In this document: positions 32,367 through 43,130 of the stretch, piece by piece | Position numbering within the stretch: position 1 is the first letter of the stretch | Layout: the number at the start of each line of letters is the position of its first letter | Source of the DNA: Symsagittifera roscoffensis | Taxonomy: Eukaryota > Xenacoelomorpha > Acoela > Convolutidae | Assembly: GCF_963678635.1 (NCBI RefSeq) | Contig: NC_087063.1 | Coordinates: 43,786,759-43,850,758 of the forward strand | DNA length: 64,000 bases | Direction: 5' to 3' | Translations under genes and position numbers: made by a program | Notes under the pieces: model-generated | What the model was told of the DNA's origin: nothing | The model's database searches: none | The model's input: only the letters and a program-made list of their open reading frames with translations

Positions 32367-32867
32367 ATGATTTTTTCAGTGCAAAACAGCAACCTTATGT
32401 TCTCGGTAGGATTTTCGGTTGATTTAGTACAAATCCAAGCGCGAGAAACAGTTTGTGGAGTTTTTCTGGCACTATTGAACATCCCTATCCAAGTCTGGCA
32501 TATGGTGAAGGTGATGCGCAGGGATTTCAGCGAACAGCATATAACGCAAGTACTCATGACAGAGAACCAACTTGGAGAAATGCAAATGATGGAGGAAGTG
32601 GCTGAGCATGTGGGAATGAATTACCCGGAAACTCCTTACTCTAGATGTGTGGCTCAACCATTCGACGATTTCGTCTTTCCATGGGAAGAGGGATCTATGG
32701 ATAACCCAATTACCATCGAAGAGGATGAGGGGTTCTCTGAGCCAAGGACTTCAGTCAGAGAACCACCAAGACAGCCAACGGTGATGGAGGCAAGAACAGC
32801 TTTGCGCTCAATTGAGAACATGCTAAATTTTCAGAACTCAGCTGCTCGACAGCTCTTTGATTTTTAA
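32367..32867 (+). CDS. Acidic-tail protein of the polymerase block, intact
   Basis: 166-codon ORF from ATG 32367, the only undamaged accessory ORF of the two blocks. It starts MIFSVQNSNLMFSVGFSVDL; the middle is Met/Gln/Glu-rich (VLMTENQLGEMQMMEEVAEH). It then has FDDFVFPWEEGSMDNPITIE, a proline-rich segment (REPPRQPTVMEARTALRSI) and ends RQLFDF. No transmembrane helix, Cys/His cluster or catalytic motif is visible. The tryptophan/acidic patch followed by a Pro-rich linker would suit a protein-interaction tail. It is driven from the ATTGG array ~210 bp upstream. A TTTTTTCAG near the start could be a 3' splice site, so the true N-terminus is uncertain. Confidence 0.55.
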   Translation: MIFSVQNSNLMFSVGFSVDLVQIQARETVCGVFLALLNIPIQVWHMVKVMRRDFSEQHITQVLMTENQLGEMQMMEEVAEHVGMNYPETPYSRCVAQPFDDFVFPWEEGSMDNPITIEEDEGFSEPRTSVREPPRQPTVMEARTALRSIENMLNFQNSAARQLFDF

Positions 32868-34053
32868 ATAATTTGGTTTTTGTCTTGTGTTTTGTAATTT
32901 AATTTTTTTGCACCTAGTAATTTTATTTTGAAGAGACAGGAAAAAACAGATAAAGCAAGAGGTCATAGAAAAAATTGTTTAAAAATTGCAAAGACAAAGT
33001 TTTTTAAAGGTTTATTGACAAACTGTTAAAAATCAAACTAATTTTGCAATTGGTGAATATTTTTATAAAATTTTGTTGTAAAAATTGCAAAAAATGTGAA
33101 CCAATTTTATCAACTTGTAAAAAACTTCACAACATTTTTTGCACACATGATAAAAAAATCATTACAAACTTTGCACATATAATAAAAACTTGGCAATAAT
33201 TTTGCACAACCTAAGAAATTTCTTAGGTTGTGCACACTGGTTGAAAAAATCAAAGAAAATCTCGCAAATAAAGAAAAATTTAATTAAATATATATTGGCA
33301 TTTCAAAGAAAGTTGTAACAAGATTTTCTTGCACTGTTAACAATTAAAGTAAATGAATTTCTGTGTTTCAATTTTGATCATTAAAAAAGTCATTTTTTGC
33401 ATGTATGTTGATCAAAAATATCAGATAAGCAATGTATTAAGATAGGGAATAGCACTCAAAGTCATCAAAGTTAGGTTTTTGCAAATAAATATATTTTTAA
33501 AAGTATGAAAATTGTTGCGACCTGCAAAAATTTGTCTTAACTTAACGCATATTTGTTAAGCAGTGAATATTTTTTCTCGCATCTTGTAAAAAAAATTAAC
33601 ATAAAAATAATCGTTGTACAATATTTGAATTGAAAGAAAAAAAACAATTTTGACAAGATTTTTGTAAAGAAAAAACCGAAAACTAGAAGAAAAATTGACA
33701 CGCTCACTATTTACAGAACCATGACCATCAAAAAAAACAATCAATTATTTTGAAGAAATCAGATTCATATTTTGAGTTTTGAACTTTTTGAATTCTGTCA
33801 AAAATGCTGAGCCCAGAGTTTGCGTAGATGCAGTTTTTGAATAGAACTTAGATTATGTTTTTTGAACTTTTTCCGAACGAGTGGTTTCCTTGATACGCTT
33901 GGTGTTTTTTCAGCTCCTTTCCATCGTAAATTATGCTGAGCGCCGCAACTAGGCTGATTGAATTTTTGCCCACTTGATGTGACAAAACTCGAAAAGAATC
34001 TGTTTTTGTACAAAGTGTAAAGACAATCTATTTATTGATATATGTATTGATAT
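32868..34053. other. AT-rich intergenic DNA, block copy 2
   Basis: Counterpart of 18741-19916, with TTTTGCAC-like motifs and no believable gene. Relative to copy 1 it has lost ~50 bp near 33460 and carries ~50 bp extra near 33950 (GCCGCAACTAGGCTGATTGA). The 32-bp palindrome lies inside. Confidence 0.5.
33203..33234. repeat. 32-bp perfect palindrome
   Basis: TGCACAACCTAAGAAA is followed immediately by its exact reverse complement, with no spacer. In the equivalent place of block copy 1 (~19076) only the left arm exists, so the palindrome formed after the blocks separated, probably by template switching. It could extrude as a cruciform. Confidence 0.93.
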
Positions 34054-34824
34054 TTGTCTAATCTTTGAAAATTTTGGCTAAGACATGTTCCTATTAAAAT
34101 TAAATGAAACTTGCAACTTCCCAAGAAGCAGAAAGAATCGTGAGTAGTCACGCAAATATCTTGGATGGCTATGTATTTTTCGTTAAATTTGTTGGAAATA
34201 GGAATAAACAATGATTTTTTATTATAATCTGAATAAAAGCTGGGAAGAGCTTGACACATAGCGGCTGCCATTGGTAAAAATGGTTTTTGTAAAAATGATG
34301 AAGCAATGAAACAAGTTGCCTATGTCAATTATACTTTGAACGAATTCAAAGAACTGTCCCAAATTTTGAAGGATTTTATGTTTGTTGATAATTGTAAACC
34401 TCAGCAATGCCTTGTGATGTTTTGATGTTTGGTAGTTGAAATATTATTGGTTCAAAGCTTTTTTTCTCACTGAGGTGTGTTTTTAGAGCTATAAAATCTG
34501 AGGAAAAATCAGACAAAACATACAATTTAATCAAAATTGACATAAAACACTAACCAATTATCAAATGATTTTCCAGTATTTCTTAAAAAAATTACAAATA
34601 AACTTATTTACTTACTACTTTTATCAAAGTTTAGGTAATTTTTGTATTATTTGAGCAAAAACCAGAATTTAATTTATTCGGTTGAAAACATTATCATTTT
34701 TTCATTTGATTTTTTGAATTTCATTGAACGTTTTCAATTTTTTTTTTGCCTTAATTTGAAGTTTTGATTGGCTACATGAATTTCCTTAAAACTAACAAGA
34801 CTCTAAATAAGGAAAAAACACTTT

Positions 34825-35061
34825 ATGGTGATTGTTTTCACAAAACAAAGTAAAAATGGTACAACAATTCGAGTTTTTGAATTTTCTTTGCTTATTTTAG
34901 TAAGAGATATGTTTCTATCAAAAGCGTTTTCAATGGTCGGAAATGGAGATTTATCAGATTTTAAGGTTGAACTACTACAAAAATTTAAGTTTGGTGGACA
35001 GATTACGTTGATGGAGGTTGTATTAGTTTTAACTTGTAAAGAAACACAGAAAAATCAATAA
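34825..35061 (+). CDS. Module ORF 1, copy C
   Basis: A 78-codon ORF starting MVIVFTKQSKNGTT and ending CKETQKNQ. It is broken in copies A and B. The middle is hydrophobic (FEFSLLILVRDMF), followed by a charged helix with KVELLQKFKFGGQI. It ends 2 bp before a second open frame that completes the pair, so the two may be exons or frameshifted halves of one protein. Not recognised. Confidence 0.4.
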   Translation: MVIVFTKQSKNGTTIRVFEFSLLILVRDMFLSKAFSMVGNGDLSDFKVELLQKFKFGGQITLMEVVLVLTCKETQKNQ

Positions 35062-35063
35062 TT

Positions 35064-35291
35064 TTGTTAAAAAGATGGAGAGGAGATTACAAAAAAGAAG
35101 GGTACAGCCAGATTTATCAACAATGTTTTTATTTAGAAGAGTTAATCAGATTCAGTGGTTTATCAGTAAAAAAACAAAACAATAGAAGAGCCTATGAAAC
35201 AAAAATTGAAGATAAAGAACATCGTTTTGATTACTGTTTCGAAATTGATACAATTACAAAATATAGATTTGTCAGATTGTCTTTTAATTGA
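35064..35291 (+). CDS. Module ORF 2, copy C
   Basis: Open frame without an ATG start, reading KRWRGDYKKEGYSQIYQQCF and then the conserved RRAYETKIEDKEHRFDYCF. It ends at TGA 35289-35291, ~30 residues earlier than in copy B because of a point mutation. It directly follows ORF 1 and is presumably its continuation by splicing or lost frame. Family unknown. Confidence 0.4.
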   Translation: MLKRWRGDYKKEGYSQIYQQCFYLEELIRFSGLSVKKQNNRRAYETKIEDKEHRFDYCFEIDTITKYRFVRLSFN

Positions 35292-35609
35292 TTATCCAAA
35301 TTAAAAAGACATCCAGTTGCTTATACTACAATATACCAAAAAGAAAACAATAAAAATGTATATCTGGTTTATTTATTTTTCACTGGTTAGAAATCAAAAA
35401 AATCAATAATATTTTGAGCGAAATTTTAAAATTTGAATGGTTTATCGAAATCATAATATACACCAGACAAGAAATCTCATTTATCTCACTTTGGTGTTAG
35501 CTTTACATCTTAGTTGTATTAGAAAAATTCAAAAAAAACGGTTGATTGGAAAGTTTCATATACATAAATTGGTTCTGATCTACAAAGTATTTTAAAATCT
35601 GTTAATACT

Positions 35610-35895
35610 TCATTCTGATTGGTTATTACCACAAATAACTACTACCTGTGAAGGAATGCTCGATATCTACAAACGATATCAAAATTGTTGAAAAATTCAT
35701 GAGAAGTGGAGCTCATTTCTGATTGGTTGACATTAAAATTGTTGAAAAAATGTTTACTATTGAAACTCAATTCTGATTGGTTGCTATTAAATTTGTTGAA
35801 AATTCCATGACTCTTGAGGCTCGATTCTGATTGGTTGATATCAAAAAAGATAAAAATTTCCTAAAAAAAATTCTCGTTTCTGATTGGTTGATATT
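35610..35895. promoter_or_regulatory. Phased ATTGG (CCAAT) array, module copy C
   Basis: The same five TTCTGATTGGTT boxes as copies A and B, upstream of the zinc-finger ATG at 36121. All five cores are unmutated although the gene downstream is broken. Confidence 0.68.
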
Positions 35896-36120
35896 AGAAT
35901 TTTTGAAAGCTCCATGGTTAGATTGGATGATTATGATTTCCGCTAGGCTACATAGCGTATCCATTCTGATTTTCTCTCACGTTAAAAACAATTGGTTAAT
36001 AAGTTTGCTGTTTTTATTCACTTTCCTTCATGTTTTGAGCTATTCAACTCTTCTTATTAGAAAAACTTGGGACACTCTATATCTCCCATTTATTCTCAAG
36101 TTCGTTGTTTACTTTTTGAG

Positions 36121-36560
36121 ATGCCGTCACTGAATAGAAATGAAAGAGTTGCATGTCTTGAATGTTGCAGAGAATTGTAATTTTTTTGTTCGAACTGTAA
36201 CTTTTATACTTATAGCTGCGTGGAACTCACTAATCATTTCAAGAAGAAGCATTGTCAACTTAATGTCAAATTATATGCTCGGCAGTCTCTATACACATTC
36301 CAAGAGAAGGTAAAATTAATATTTTTTTAATTAAAAACTTAGGAAAAATTATTATGAATATTAATTTTTACTGAGTTTTAAATACAGTTGTGATGAATTT
36401 GAAAAATTCGAGTAAGAATTATGCAGTTTTTTCATCACAACTTTTTATCTGTCATTTTTTTTTATTCAAAGGCTTTGATTGACAATACAGACAGCAAAAG
36501 TTGAGTTCAAATTGTCGTGAAACTTTCCATGGAAGTTGATCTGAAAATCTTAAATCAACA
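36121..36560 (+). pseudogene. MPSLNRN zinc-finger gene with intron, module copy C
   Basis: ATG 36121; exon 1 ends 36309; the intron is 36310-36471 (again 162 bp). Exon 2 has a TGA after about ten codons (AGC AAA AGT TGA), so this copy is further decayed than A and B. Confidence 0.62.
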
Positions 36561-36716
36561 GTAAAAACTCCATTGGTTGCAAGCTTGCAGTGACTTTGTT
36601 GCAATAAATTTGTAGTAAAAGTGCATAACAAACGCTAATGAGTGGTTAAGTATTTGTCAAGTAAAACTGTAAAAAAACTGGATGTTTGTAAAACGTTGAG
36701 TAATTGAAAGGTTTAC

Positions 36717-39029
36717 AATCGTGAAATGGGTTGAGAAATGCGAGCCTTAAGTTTTATTATGATATAAATTTTAAAACAATGATTTTTAGGACACAATAAT
36801 TTTGATGCATGTTTACTTCGTTGTTTTAGAAACAGCTTGCATTGCCGAGGATATGATCCACCGAACCCTGGTTTTACACCTATATTTGTTACCCCTAGGT
36901 GAAAACACCCGTTAAGAGACTTAGAAAAACCAAAAACAAAGCGTAAATGAGAAAGGTTGCAAATATTAGGTTATAAGAGTATATCTGAGATTCAAAACCA
37001 TTTTGGTACCCTTTAAAACATTTCATTACCTTTTATTACCCTTTTTATGAACAAAATGACACCTGACAAAAAACAATTAAGGATAACGATAAGTTTTTTC
37101 TGCACTCAAAGCCAGGGTTGGTAACGATGATAAAGAAAGCAAATCGAAAAAAACCCAAATCAGATCTGAAAACAGTTTTAAATTTATTTCGAAACAAAGT
37201 CGGACATTATATATAGGATCAACCGCTGTACAATTTCTCTCCCTAAGTGACCTTTTTTAAGCCTTTTGTATTACTAAATATAGAGCAAACACTAAGAATT
37301 TTAATTTAAATTTTTATCTGAAAATTGATTTTAAGTATTTCTGAAAAACCGGTTTTGGATCTTTTTAACTATTTCTCCCCTTTATGGTACCCTGAATAGA
37401 GTACCCCCCCCCCTCTATAAACAGAATTGATTGGTTAAGCATATGGAAAATTTGGAGGCGGAGCAAAAAGCAGAATGGTCCAAGTGCAGAAAAACCGAAC
37501 AATGTAAATCTTATACTATGTTTACCGATTAGCTGTTGAAAAGTTTTTAGTTTTCTGTTTTTCTGCTTTTTTGCACTCATTCTGTTTTCAGACCAATCTT
37601 CTTGTGAAGTCGCCAGCACAGTTTTTGTACCTTGTTATCTGTCCCCCCCCCCCCCCCCCACCATTGCAATAGGGGGGTTGACAAGATCGATTTTAGATTG
37701 ATTTGAAGGGCAACACGAACTATTGTCAGTATTTGAGATTTTGCAAAACTAGAACAATCAATTTCAACTTTTGGTATATGCAATAGACTAAGCGACGCCA
37801 TTCCACTCTTGTCAGTATTTGAGATTTTGCAAAAATGAACTGACTACTTCCGTATTTGGGATGAGCCAATAGACTAAATGGCTTCATTACACATCCAATT
37901 CAGAAACGATCATACAATTTGTGATTTGTTTACTGGAAAAAAATGTCGGTATTTTAGAGGGGGAAACAATTTTACCTCTAACTTTTTTTAAGTAAGCAAA
38001 ATTTTGCGCGATATAGCCGAAAAAAGACCCGCATCATTTCATGTTTTCCAATTTCCGCCGCTCCATCATCTTTTCATTACAAGGCTATGCAAGATTTATT
38101 GATCTCCTCCGATTCACATAATTAACCATTTGAGGAGTGTATGATAATCACGGATCATGAAATCTAACACTTGAAAACCAATTAATCAGCAATGTAAAAA
38201 AACCCAAGAAATAGTGATTGAGTCTTTTAGTTGACGGCTTAAAAAAGCATCGAAACATTTATTGACTCTCTTTAGTTGGCTATGAAGCCTATCCGCTGGC
38301 TTTGAAGCTTACAACAAGTTTGGCCATTTAGGCCAAGTTAGCCTAAAAATCACACCATATTTTATCAGCAATTACTTTTCCGATTAGGTAAATTGGTAGT
38401 TACGGATGTGGATAAGTTGAATAACATTCTCTACATTCAATCATAACTGCAATACATTCAAATTCATTTTGAAAATCTTCTAGTTTCATCCATTACTCCA
38501 ACTCTTTCGAATTCAGTTACCTACAAACAATTCCGTCAAACAAACCGACACGAATCGACAAAAAACGACACAAATTGACATAACGACTCGATATAGAAAC
38601 CGACAAACAAACCGTAACGGACCGACATACGAATCGACAGACAAATAACCGACATACAAATCGGGACGAACAAACCGACGCGCACGATTCGACAAACAAA
38701 TGGACAAATCGCCCGATACGGCAAAGTACTCTTCAATGACCGAGAAAAGTTTGGAGCAACAATTGTGGAATCGCTATTCGATAGCATCAGATTATGATCG
38801 TGGAACGAAAAAAGGAGAAGCCCGGTCAAGTTTCTCTTTTCAGAAACACTGCTACCCGAATATTCACCTTTTAGTGTTATAAACCATCAGAACAGATTGG
38901 CACCGCTCCCAGAACAGTTAGTAACCTCTGCAGTTGTAGGAATCTCATCAGCAACCCCGATATCGACATCATCAGCAACCTCACAACCATTAGCTCTTCG
39001 AGCAACCTCAGAACCATCAAGAAGCTCAG
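36717..39029. repeat. 4-kb-spaced duplication, copy 1
   Basis: Begins ATCGTGAAATGGGTTGAG and matches 40717-42275. The two share, in order, a TTACC-rich stretch, C-runs next to GGTACC, a CCCCCCATTGCAATAGGGGGG inverted motif, the CGACA minisatellite and a coding remnant. Copy 1 has ~770 bp extra at 37690-38455, which includes two copies of TTGTCAGTATTTGAGATTTT (near 37722 and 37810). The direct spacing at the left edge is exactly 4,000 bp. Confidence 0.85.
38540..38705. repeat. CGACA-rich minisatellite, copy 1
   Basis: Degenerate ~10- to 20-bp units built on (C/T)CGACA(A/T)A(C/A), at least twelve in 165 bp. Reverse translations give cysteine/valine-rich frames that are artefacts of the repeat. 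Same array at 41785-41955. Confidence 0.85.
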
Positions 39030-39043
39030 ATGCTTACTTTTAG
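38714..39043 (+). pseudogene. Unrecognised coding remnant, copy 1
   Basis: One 110-codon frame with a single internal TGA. It reads GKVLFNDREKFGATIVESLF, then after the TGA SPVKFLFSETLLPEYSPFSV, then a Ser/Thr/Pro/Ala-rich tail (SSATPISTSSATSQP) ending TAG. The same frame is kept in the copy at 41960-42379, including the TGA, and substitutions there leave most residues unchanged, which supports past coding. No family recognised. Confidence 0.5.
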
Positions 39044-39159
39044 GTTCATTTGCCTACTTGCATAAGTCTCTTTCTCAGTTTGCTATAGTATATTGGAGGT
39101 AACCTGTCAATCTGACTGGCAATCGTGCTAGTAGATCTGTCCGAAACCACGGCAAAAAT

Positions 39160-39501
39160 CTACCATTTTTTCCCAAGAGCTTCTGGTTTCTGTATCCGTA
39201 CCAGAGGAAGTCGCTGTTCTGTCCTCAGATCCGCGTCAACCAGATGAAGTGGCGAAGTGGAGACTGGTAGAGGAAAAGGCGAAATGAACTCTGGTACGAG
39301 AGGAAGTGAATTTAGTCTCAGACACGCTCCATTCGCTACCTCGGGAAGTAGTACCATCCTAATCGACGCAGCTGACGCGCCGATGGACAACTGGCCGTTG
39401 ACTTCAGAGGTATGTTCATTGTTAGTATTTGTCACTATTGGAGCAGTACCTGTAGTACCAACAGTGCCTTGAGCCGTACCTTTTTGAGGATTTGAGGTCA
39501 C
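39160..39501 (-). CDS. Hypothetical Thr/Gly/Pro-rich ORF
   Basis: 113-codon ORF starting MTSNPQKGTAQGTVGTTGTA. Middle SIGASAASIRMVLLPEVANG, C-part PFPLPVSTSPLHLVDADLRT. Low-complexity N-terminus; no motif. It could be another exon of the same minus-strand region, or a chance frame in less AT-rich DNA. Confidence 0.25.
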   Translation of the reverse strand: MTSNPQKGTAQGTVGTTGTAPIVTNTNNEHTSEVNGQLSIGASAASIRMVLLPEVANGACLRLNSLPLVPEFISPFPLPVSTSPLHLVDADLRTEQRLPLVRIQKPEALGKKW

Positions 39502-39685
39502 TCAGACAAAAAGAGGGCTAAAACAGTGATGTTGATTTAATTGCAGACTAGTGGGTGGAAATTATACCTTGAAAATTAACAAAAAAGATTACGGCAATTT
39601 TGTTAAATACAATTTAAATGGTCAATAGGGGTTCCCCATCCTCCGGCTTCATTTTAAATACTTTGGTCGTCATTTTTTCCTGCTT

Positions 39686-39916
39686 TTACCAAGTCATCGC
39701 ATCCAGCTCGTTTGGTTCCTGCTTGAACCAGGAGGTCGTCTCATCATGCTCATTTCTGCAAGGCTCATATTTGTTCCAGGTCGTCTTACTCGTCGTCTTG
39801 GTCTTGACCGTCTTCCAAACTCGCTGGTTATGGTAGTCCGTCTCGTCGTCTGCCTTATTATCGTTGTCGTGATACTGTCTTGTCGCACTGACCTGGACTG
39901 AATTAATCGGCTTAGT
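39686..39916 (-). CDS. Hypothetical exon downstream of the basic ORF
   Basis: A 76-codon open frame follows a possible acceptor CCGTTTTAG. It reads DNDNKADDETDYHNQRVWKT, then a Lys/Thr stretch and WFKQEPNELDAMTW-TAA. Hydrophilic with spaced tryptophans. An overlapping frame (39984-39694) is arginine-rich and less natural. The same-strand ORF at 39991-40290 could be the preceding exon, but I cannot confirm a donor site. Confidence 0.3.
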   Translation of the reverse strand, partial: TKPINSVQVSATRQYHDNDNKADDETDYHNQRVWKTVKTKTTSKTTWNKYEPCRNEHDETTSWFKQEPNELDAMTW

Positions 39917-39990
39917 CTAAAACGGTTTGACGACGAAGTCAAAAACACACAGATCGATGGGTTTGTACTTAATTTTAAAAGCACACAACG

Positions 39991-40290
39991 TCATTCACGC
40001 TGATCATTGCCGATTTCACCCTCGCAGATCATATTCGCCCTGCTGTGCATCGCTCTGAATGGTGATTGATACCCCTCATAAGTGTCCCGCACAAAGTTAT
40101 AGTTTTTCCTAGTGAGAGATAGCAGCTTTCGTTTGAGCCCAGATCTTCGATTGAATCTTATTCTTTCCCCGCCTCCAGGCGACATCACTGCTCTGCAGTT
40201 CTGTAGCAGCCGCTGAAGCTCTTCGTGCCACAGAACATGCAAGTCAATTTCTTCATTTTTGCTTCCCTCTTCTCGCATCCTTTTCAACAA
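39991..40290 (-). CDS. Hypothetical basic/acidic ORF
   Basis: 99-codon ORF starting MLKRMREEGSKNEEIDLHVL. It continues with WHEELQRLLQNCRAVMSPGG, then an Arg/Lys-rich stretch (RFNRRSGLKRKLLSLTRKNY) and ends GEIGNDQRE. A helical N-part and basic middle suggest a nucleic-acid or protein-binding fragment. It lies in the unique DNA between the two 4-kb-spaced copies, upstream of another open stretch on the same strand. No family recognised. Confidence 0.4.
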   Translation of the reverse strand: MLKRMREEGSKNEEIDLHVLWHEELQRLLQNCRAVMSPGGGERIRFNRRSGLKRKLLSLTRKNYNFVRDTYEGYQSPFRAMHSRANMICEGEIGNDQRE

Positions 40291-40716
40291 ATTGGTGGAC
40301 CGTGTTACTTTTTTTTTTTTGCAAAATTTTTAGGTCGCATTCTGAAACCAAAAGTAACACAAATCCCGTCCAGGATCTTTAAAAATTTTTAATAAATAGG
40401 CTCTTTTCCTCCCGCCGACCACCAGCGAAGTTTTACAAGTAACATTTTTTTCTTATTAACGATTTTTTTAAGCGGACTATAACTAGGCTATTACATCGTT
40501 AGCAAAAAAGCAAAAGCCCTCCTTACAAATTAAATTTAAATCATATGTGAGGTGGGTGAAAAAGAAAAAGAGCCAATAATTGTTAGTAGAATTCGCAAAT
40601 TCTTATGCACTGTCATATTGGAATCCAGGATCAATTTTTGAAAACTTGCCAAATCAAGTTTGTGATTTTACCCTTCAGGATATGAACCGGCGCCTCAATT
40701 GTGAAATGCGACCCAA

Positions 40717-42275
40717 AATCGTGAAATGGATTGACAAATGCGAGCCTTAATTTTTATTATGATATAATTTTTAAAACAATGATTTTTAGGATACAATAAT
40801 TTTGATGCACGTTTATTTCGTTGTTTTAAAAACAGCTTGCATTACCGAGGATATGATCCACCGACCCCTGGTTTTACACCTATTTTTGTTACTCCTAGGT
40901 CAACACACCCGTTAAGAGACTTAGAAAAACCACAAACAAAGCACAAAAGAGAAAGGTTGGAAATATTAGGTCATAAGAGTATATCTGAGATTCAAAACCA
41001 TTTTGGTACCATTTAAAATATTTCATTACCTTTTATTACCCTTTTTATGAACAAAAAGACACCTGAAGAAAAACGATTAAGGATAATAATAAAAAATTTT
41101 CTGCACTCAAAGCCAGGGTTGGTAACGATGATAAAGTAAGCAAATCGAAAAAAAGTTCAAATCAGATCTGAAAATAATTTTAAATTTATATCGAAACAAA
41201 GTCGGACATTATGTATAGGATCAACCGCCGTACAATTTCTCTCACTAAGTGACCTTTTTTAAGCCTTTTGTATTACTAACTATAGAGCAAACACTAAGAA
41301 TTTTAATTTAAATTTTTATCTGAAAATTGATTTTAAGTATTTCTGAAAAACCGGTTTTGGATCTTTTCATTTATTTCTCCCCTTTATGGTACCCTGAATA
41401 GGTTACCCCCTCTTTCTATAAACAGAATTGAATGGTTAAGGATATGGAAGTTTTAGAGGCGGAGCAACAAGCAGAAAGGTCCAAGCGCAGAAAAACCGAA
41501 CAATGTAAATCTTATATTATGTTTATTGATTAGCTGTTGAAAAGTTATTAATTTTCTGTTTTTCTTTTTTTTGGACTCATTCGGTTTTAAGACCAATCTT
41601 TTTAGGAAGTCGCCAGCACAGTTTTTGTACCTTGTTATCTATCCCCCCCATTGCAATAGGGGGGTTGACAAGATCCCCGGATTTTGTCATAGCTGCACTA
41701 CTTTCAAATTCATTTTAAAAATCTTCTAATTTCATTCATTACTCCAACTTTTTCGATTTCAGTTACTCACAAACAATTCCGTCAAACAAACCGACATGAA
41801 TCGACAAAAAACGACACAAATCGACATAACAATTCGATGTAGGAACCGACAAACAAACCGTAACGGACCGACATACGAATCGACAGAAAAATAACCGACA
41901 ATCAAATCGGGACGCACAAACCGACGCGTACGATTCGACAAACAAATTGACAAATCGCCCGATACGGCAAAGTACTCTTCGATTACCGAGAAAAGTTTGG
42001 AGCAACAATTGTGGAATCGCTATTCGATAGCATCAGATTATGATCGTGGAACAAAAAAGGAGAAGCCCCGGTCAAGTTTCTCTTTTCAGAAACACTGCTA
42101 CCCGAATATTCACCTTTTAGTGTTATAAACCATCAGAACAGAATGGCACCGCCCTCAGAACAGTAAGTAACCTCAGCAGTTGTAGGAACCTCATCAGGAA
42201 CCCCGACATCGACATCATCAGCAACCTCACAACCATTAGCTCTTCCAGCACCCTCAGAACCATCAAGAAGCTCAG
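40717..42275. repeat. 4-kb-spaced duplication, copy 2
   Basis: Second copy of 36717-39029, without the ~770-bp middle piece. After 42275 the coding remnant continues further than in copy 1 (to 42379). The block in between (39030-40716) is unique. Confidence 0.85.
41785..41955. repeat. CGACA-rich minisatellite, copy 2
   Basis: Copy of the array at 38540-38705 with ~10 substitutions; unit order is the same, so it was copied with its surroundings. Confidence 0.85.
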
Positions 42276-42379
42276 CAACCGCATCCTTATACAGGCACCA
42301 TTGTGTTCAATTGTTGAAGCATGTGATTCCTCGCAAGGCTACTCGGCAGAGAGGACTGGCGACACTACAACAGTGGTGA
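41960..42379 (+). pseudogene. Unrecognised coding remnant, copy 2
   Basis: 140-codon frame parallel to copy 1, with the shared TGA plus one TAA (EQ-stop-VTSAVV). It extends past the point where copy 1 ends, adding LYRHHCVQLLKHVIPRKATR and ending QQW-TGA. The composition changes from a folded-looking N-part to a Ser/Thr/Pro linker and a basic C-part. It may connect with the exon-like ORF at 42583. Unknown function. Confidence 0.5.
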
Positions 42380-42582
42380 ACTCCAAAAGAATCCAAAAGA
42401 TTTTGGCTGCAAAAGGGGTCGCAAAAAGTGTGGATGTACTTATTTGACCCGTTTTTTGATTACTCGCCTATTTAAGAAAACGGGATCTTCTAAAGGTTTA
42501 AAATAAGTATTGGCTAATATGACTAAAACTGGAAATTTTGACAAAATTTTCAACACTTATCGATCATGAATTGAAATTTCAG

Positions 42583-42800
42583 GCTTCAAATCCTTCGTTT
42601 CTTCTCCTAGACACGTTTGTCGAGCAACCACCAAAACAGTGGCTCACCATAAGCCCGAGAAAATAATTTCTGTAAGCCCGAGAAAACAATATCTGGATTT
42701 AGAAGTGACCGAGTTTCTTAGTCAACGCAGTGGGGTTTCCCTCAATGAAAACCACGGAGCTCCAATGATTATACGTGGATATCTGGGGAGACACTTGTGA
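42583..42800 (+). CDS. Exon-like ORF after a 3' splice site
   Basis: GAAATTTCAG at 42573-42582 precedes a 71-codon open frame ending TGA 42798-42800. The frame reads FKSFVSSPRHVCRATTKTVA, then KIISVSPRKQYLDLEVTEFL and GAPMIIRGYLGRHL. It has no ATG start, as for a terminal exon. Balanced composition without low complexity favours real coding. It could be the last exon of the gene whose remnant is at 41960-42379. No family recognised. Confidence 0.45.
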
Positions 42801-43018
42801 GATTGGGATGCTGGAGGTTACCATGCTCGCGTATAGGCTCTTTGATGTCGACTCTCAGCGTTTTCTGTTTCGCAGATAAATCAATTTTGATTTAGATACT
42901 TTATATTTAATTTACTTTTAAAAAATTTATCTCAAAATTACTGGTATCGGCATTGCTTATATGTTATATAGTTAGCATATGGTTAACTTATTTGCTCTAC
43001 AACTAAAAGAGGCACTTT

Positions 43019-43130
43019 AGATCCCCGCAGTACTTCATGTTCCAAAACAAAATTTGGCCAAGTCGCAAAATACTTCTGCGTACGGACAAACGCCAATGCC
43101 GTATTTAAGAGCAAATATATAACCATTGTA
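43019..43130 (+). pseudogene. Repeated exon piece NIPAVLxVPKQNL, isolated copy
   Basis: Translates as IPAVLHVPKQNLAKSQNTSA and matches the frame at 45075-45170 (IPAVLQVPKQNLSKSQTTSA). Shared frame and mostly conservative changes suggest a duplicated coding piece. Flanked by unrelated sequence. Confidence 0.45.

Larger units (their letters stand above)
34054..36716. repeat. 3.15-kb module, copy C
   Basis: Third copy, part of the second 10-kb block. It is more diverged than A and B are from each other, and it ends early (after GAGTAATTGAAAGGTTTAC at 36716), losing the last ~500 bp. So A and B arose by a tandem duplication after the 10-kb block was copied. Confidence 0.9.

Noticed and set aside
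38513-38829. Three cysteine/valine-rich minus-strand ORFs (also at 41759-42008)
   Set aside because: They are translations of the CGACA minisatellite in all three frames, with no other copy-independent support.
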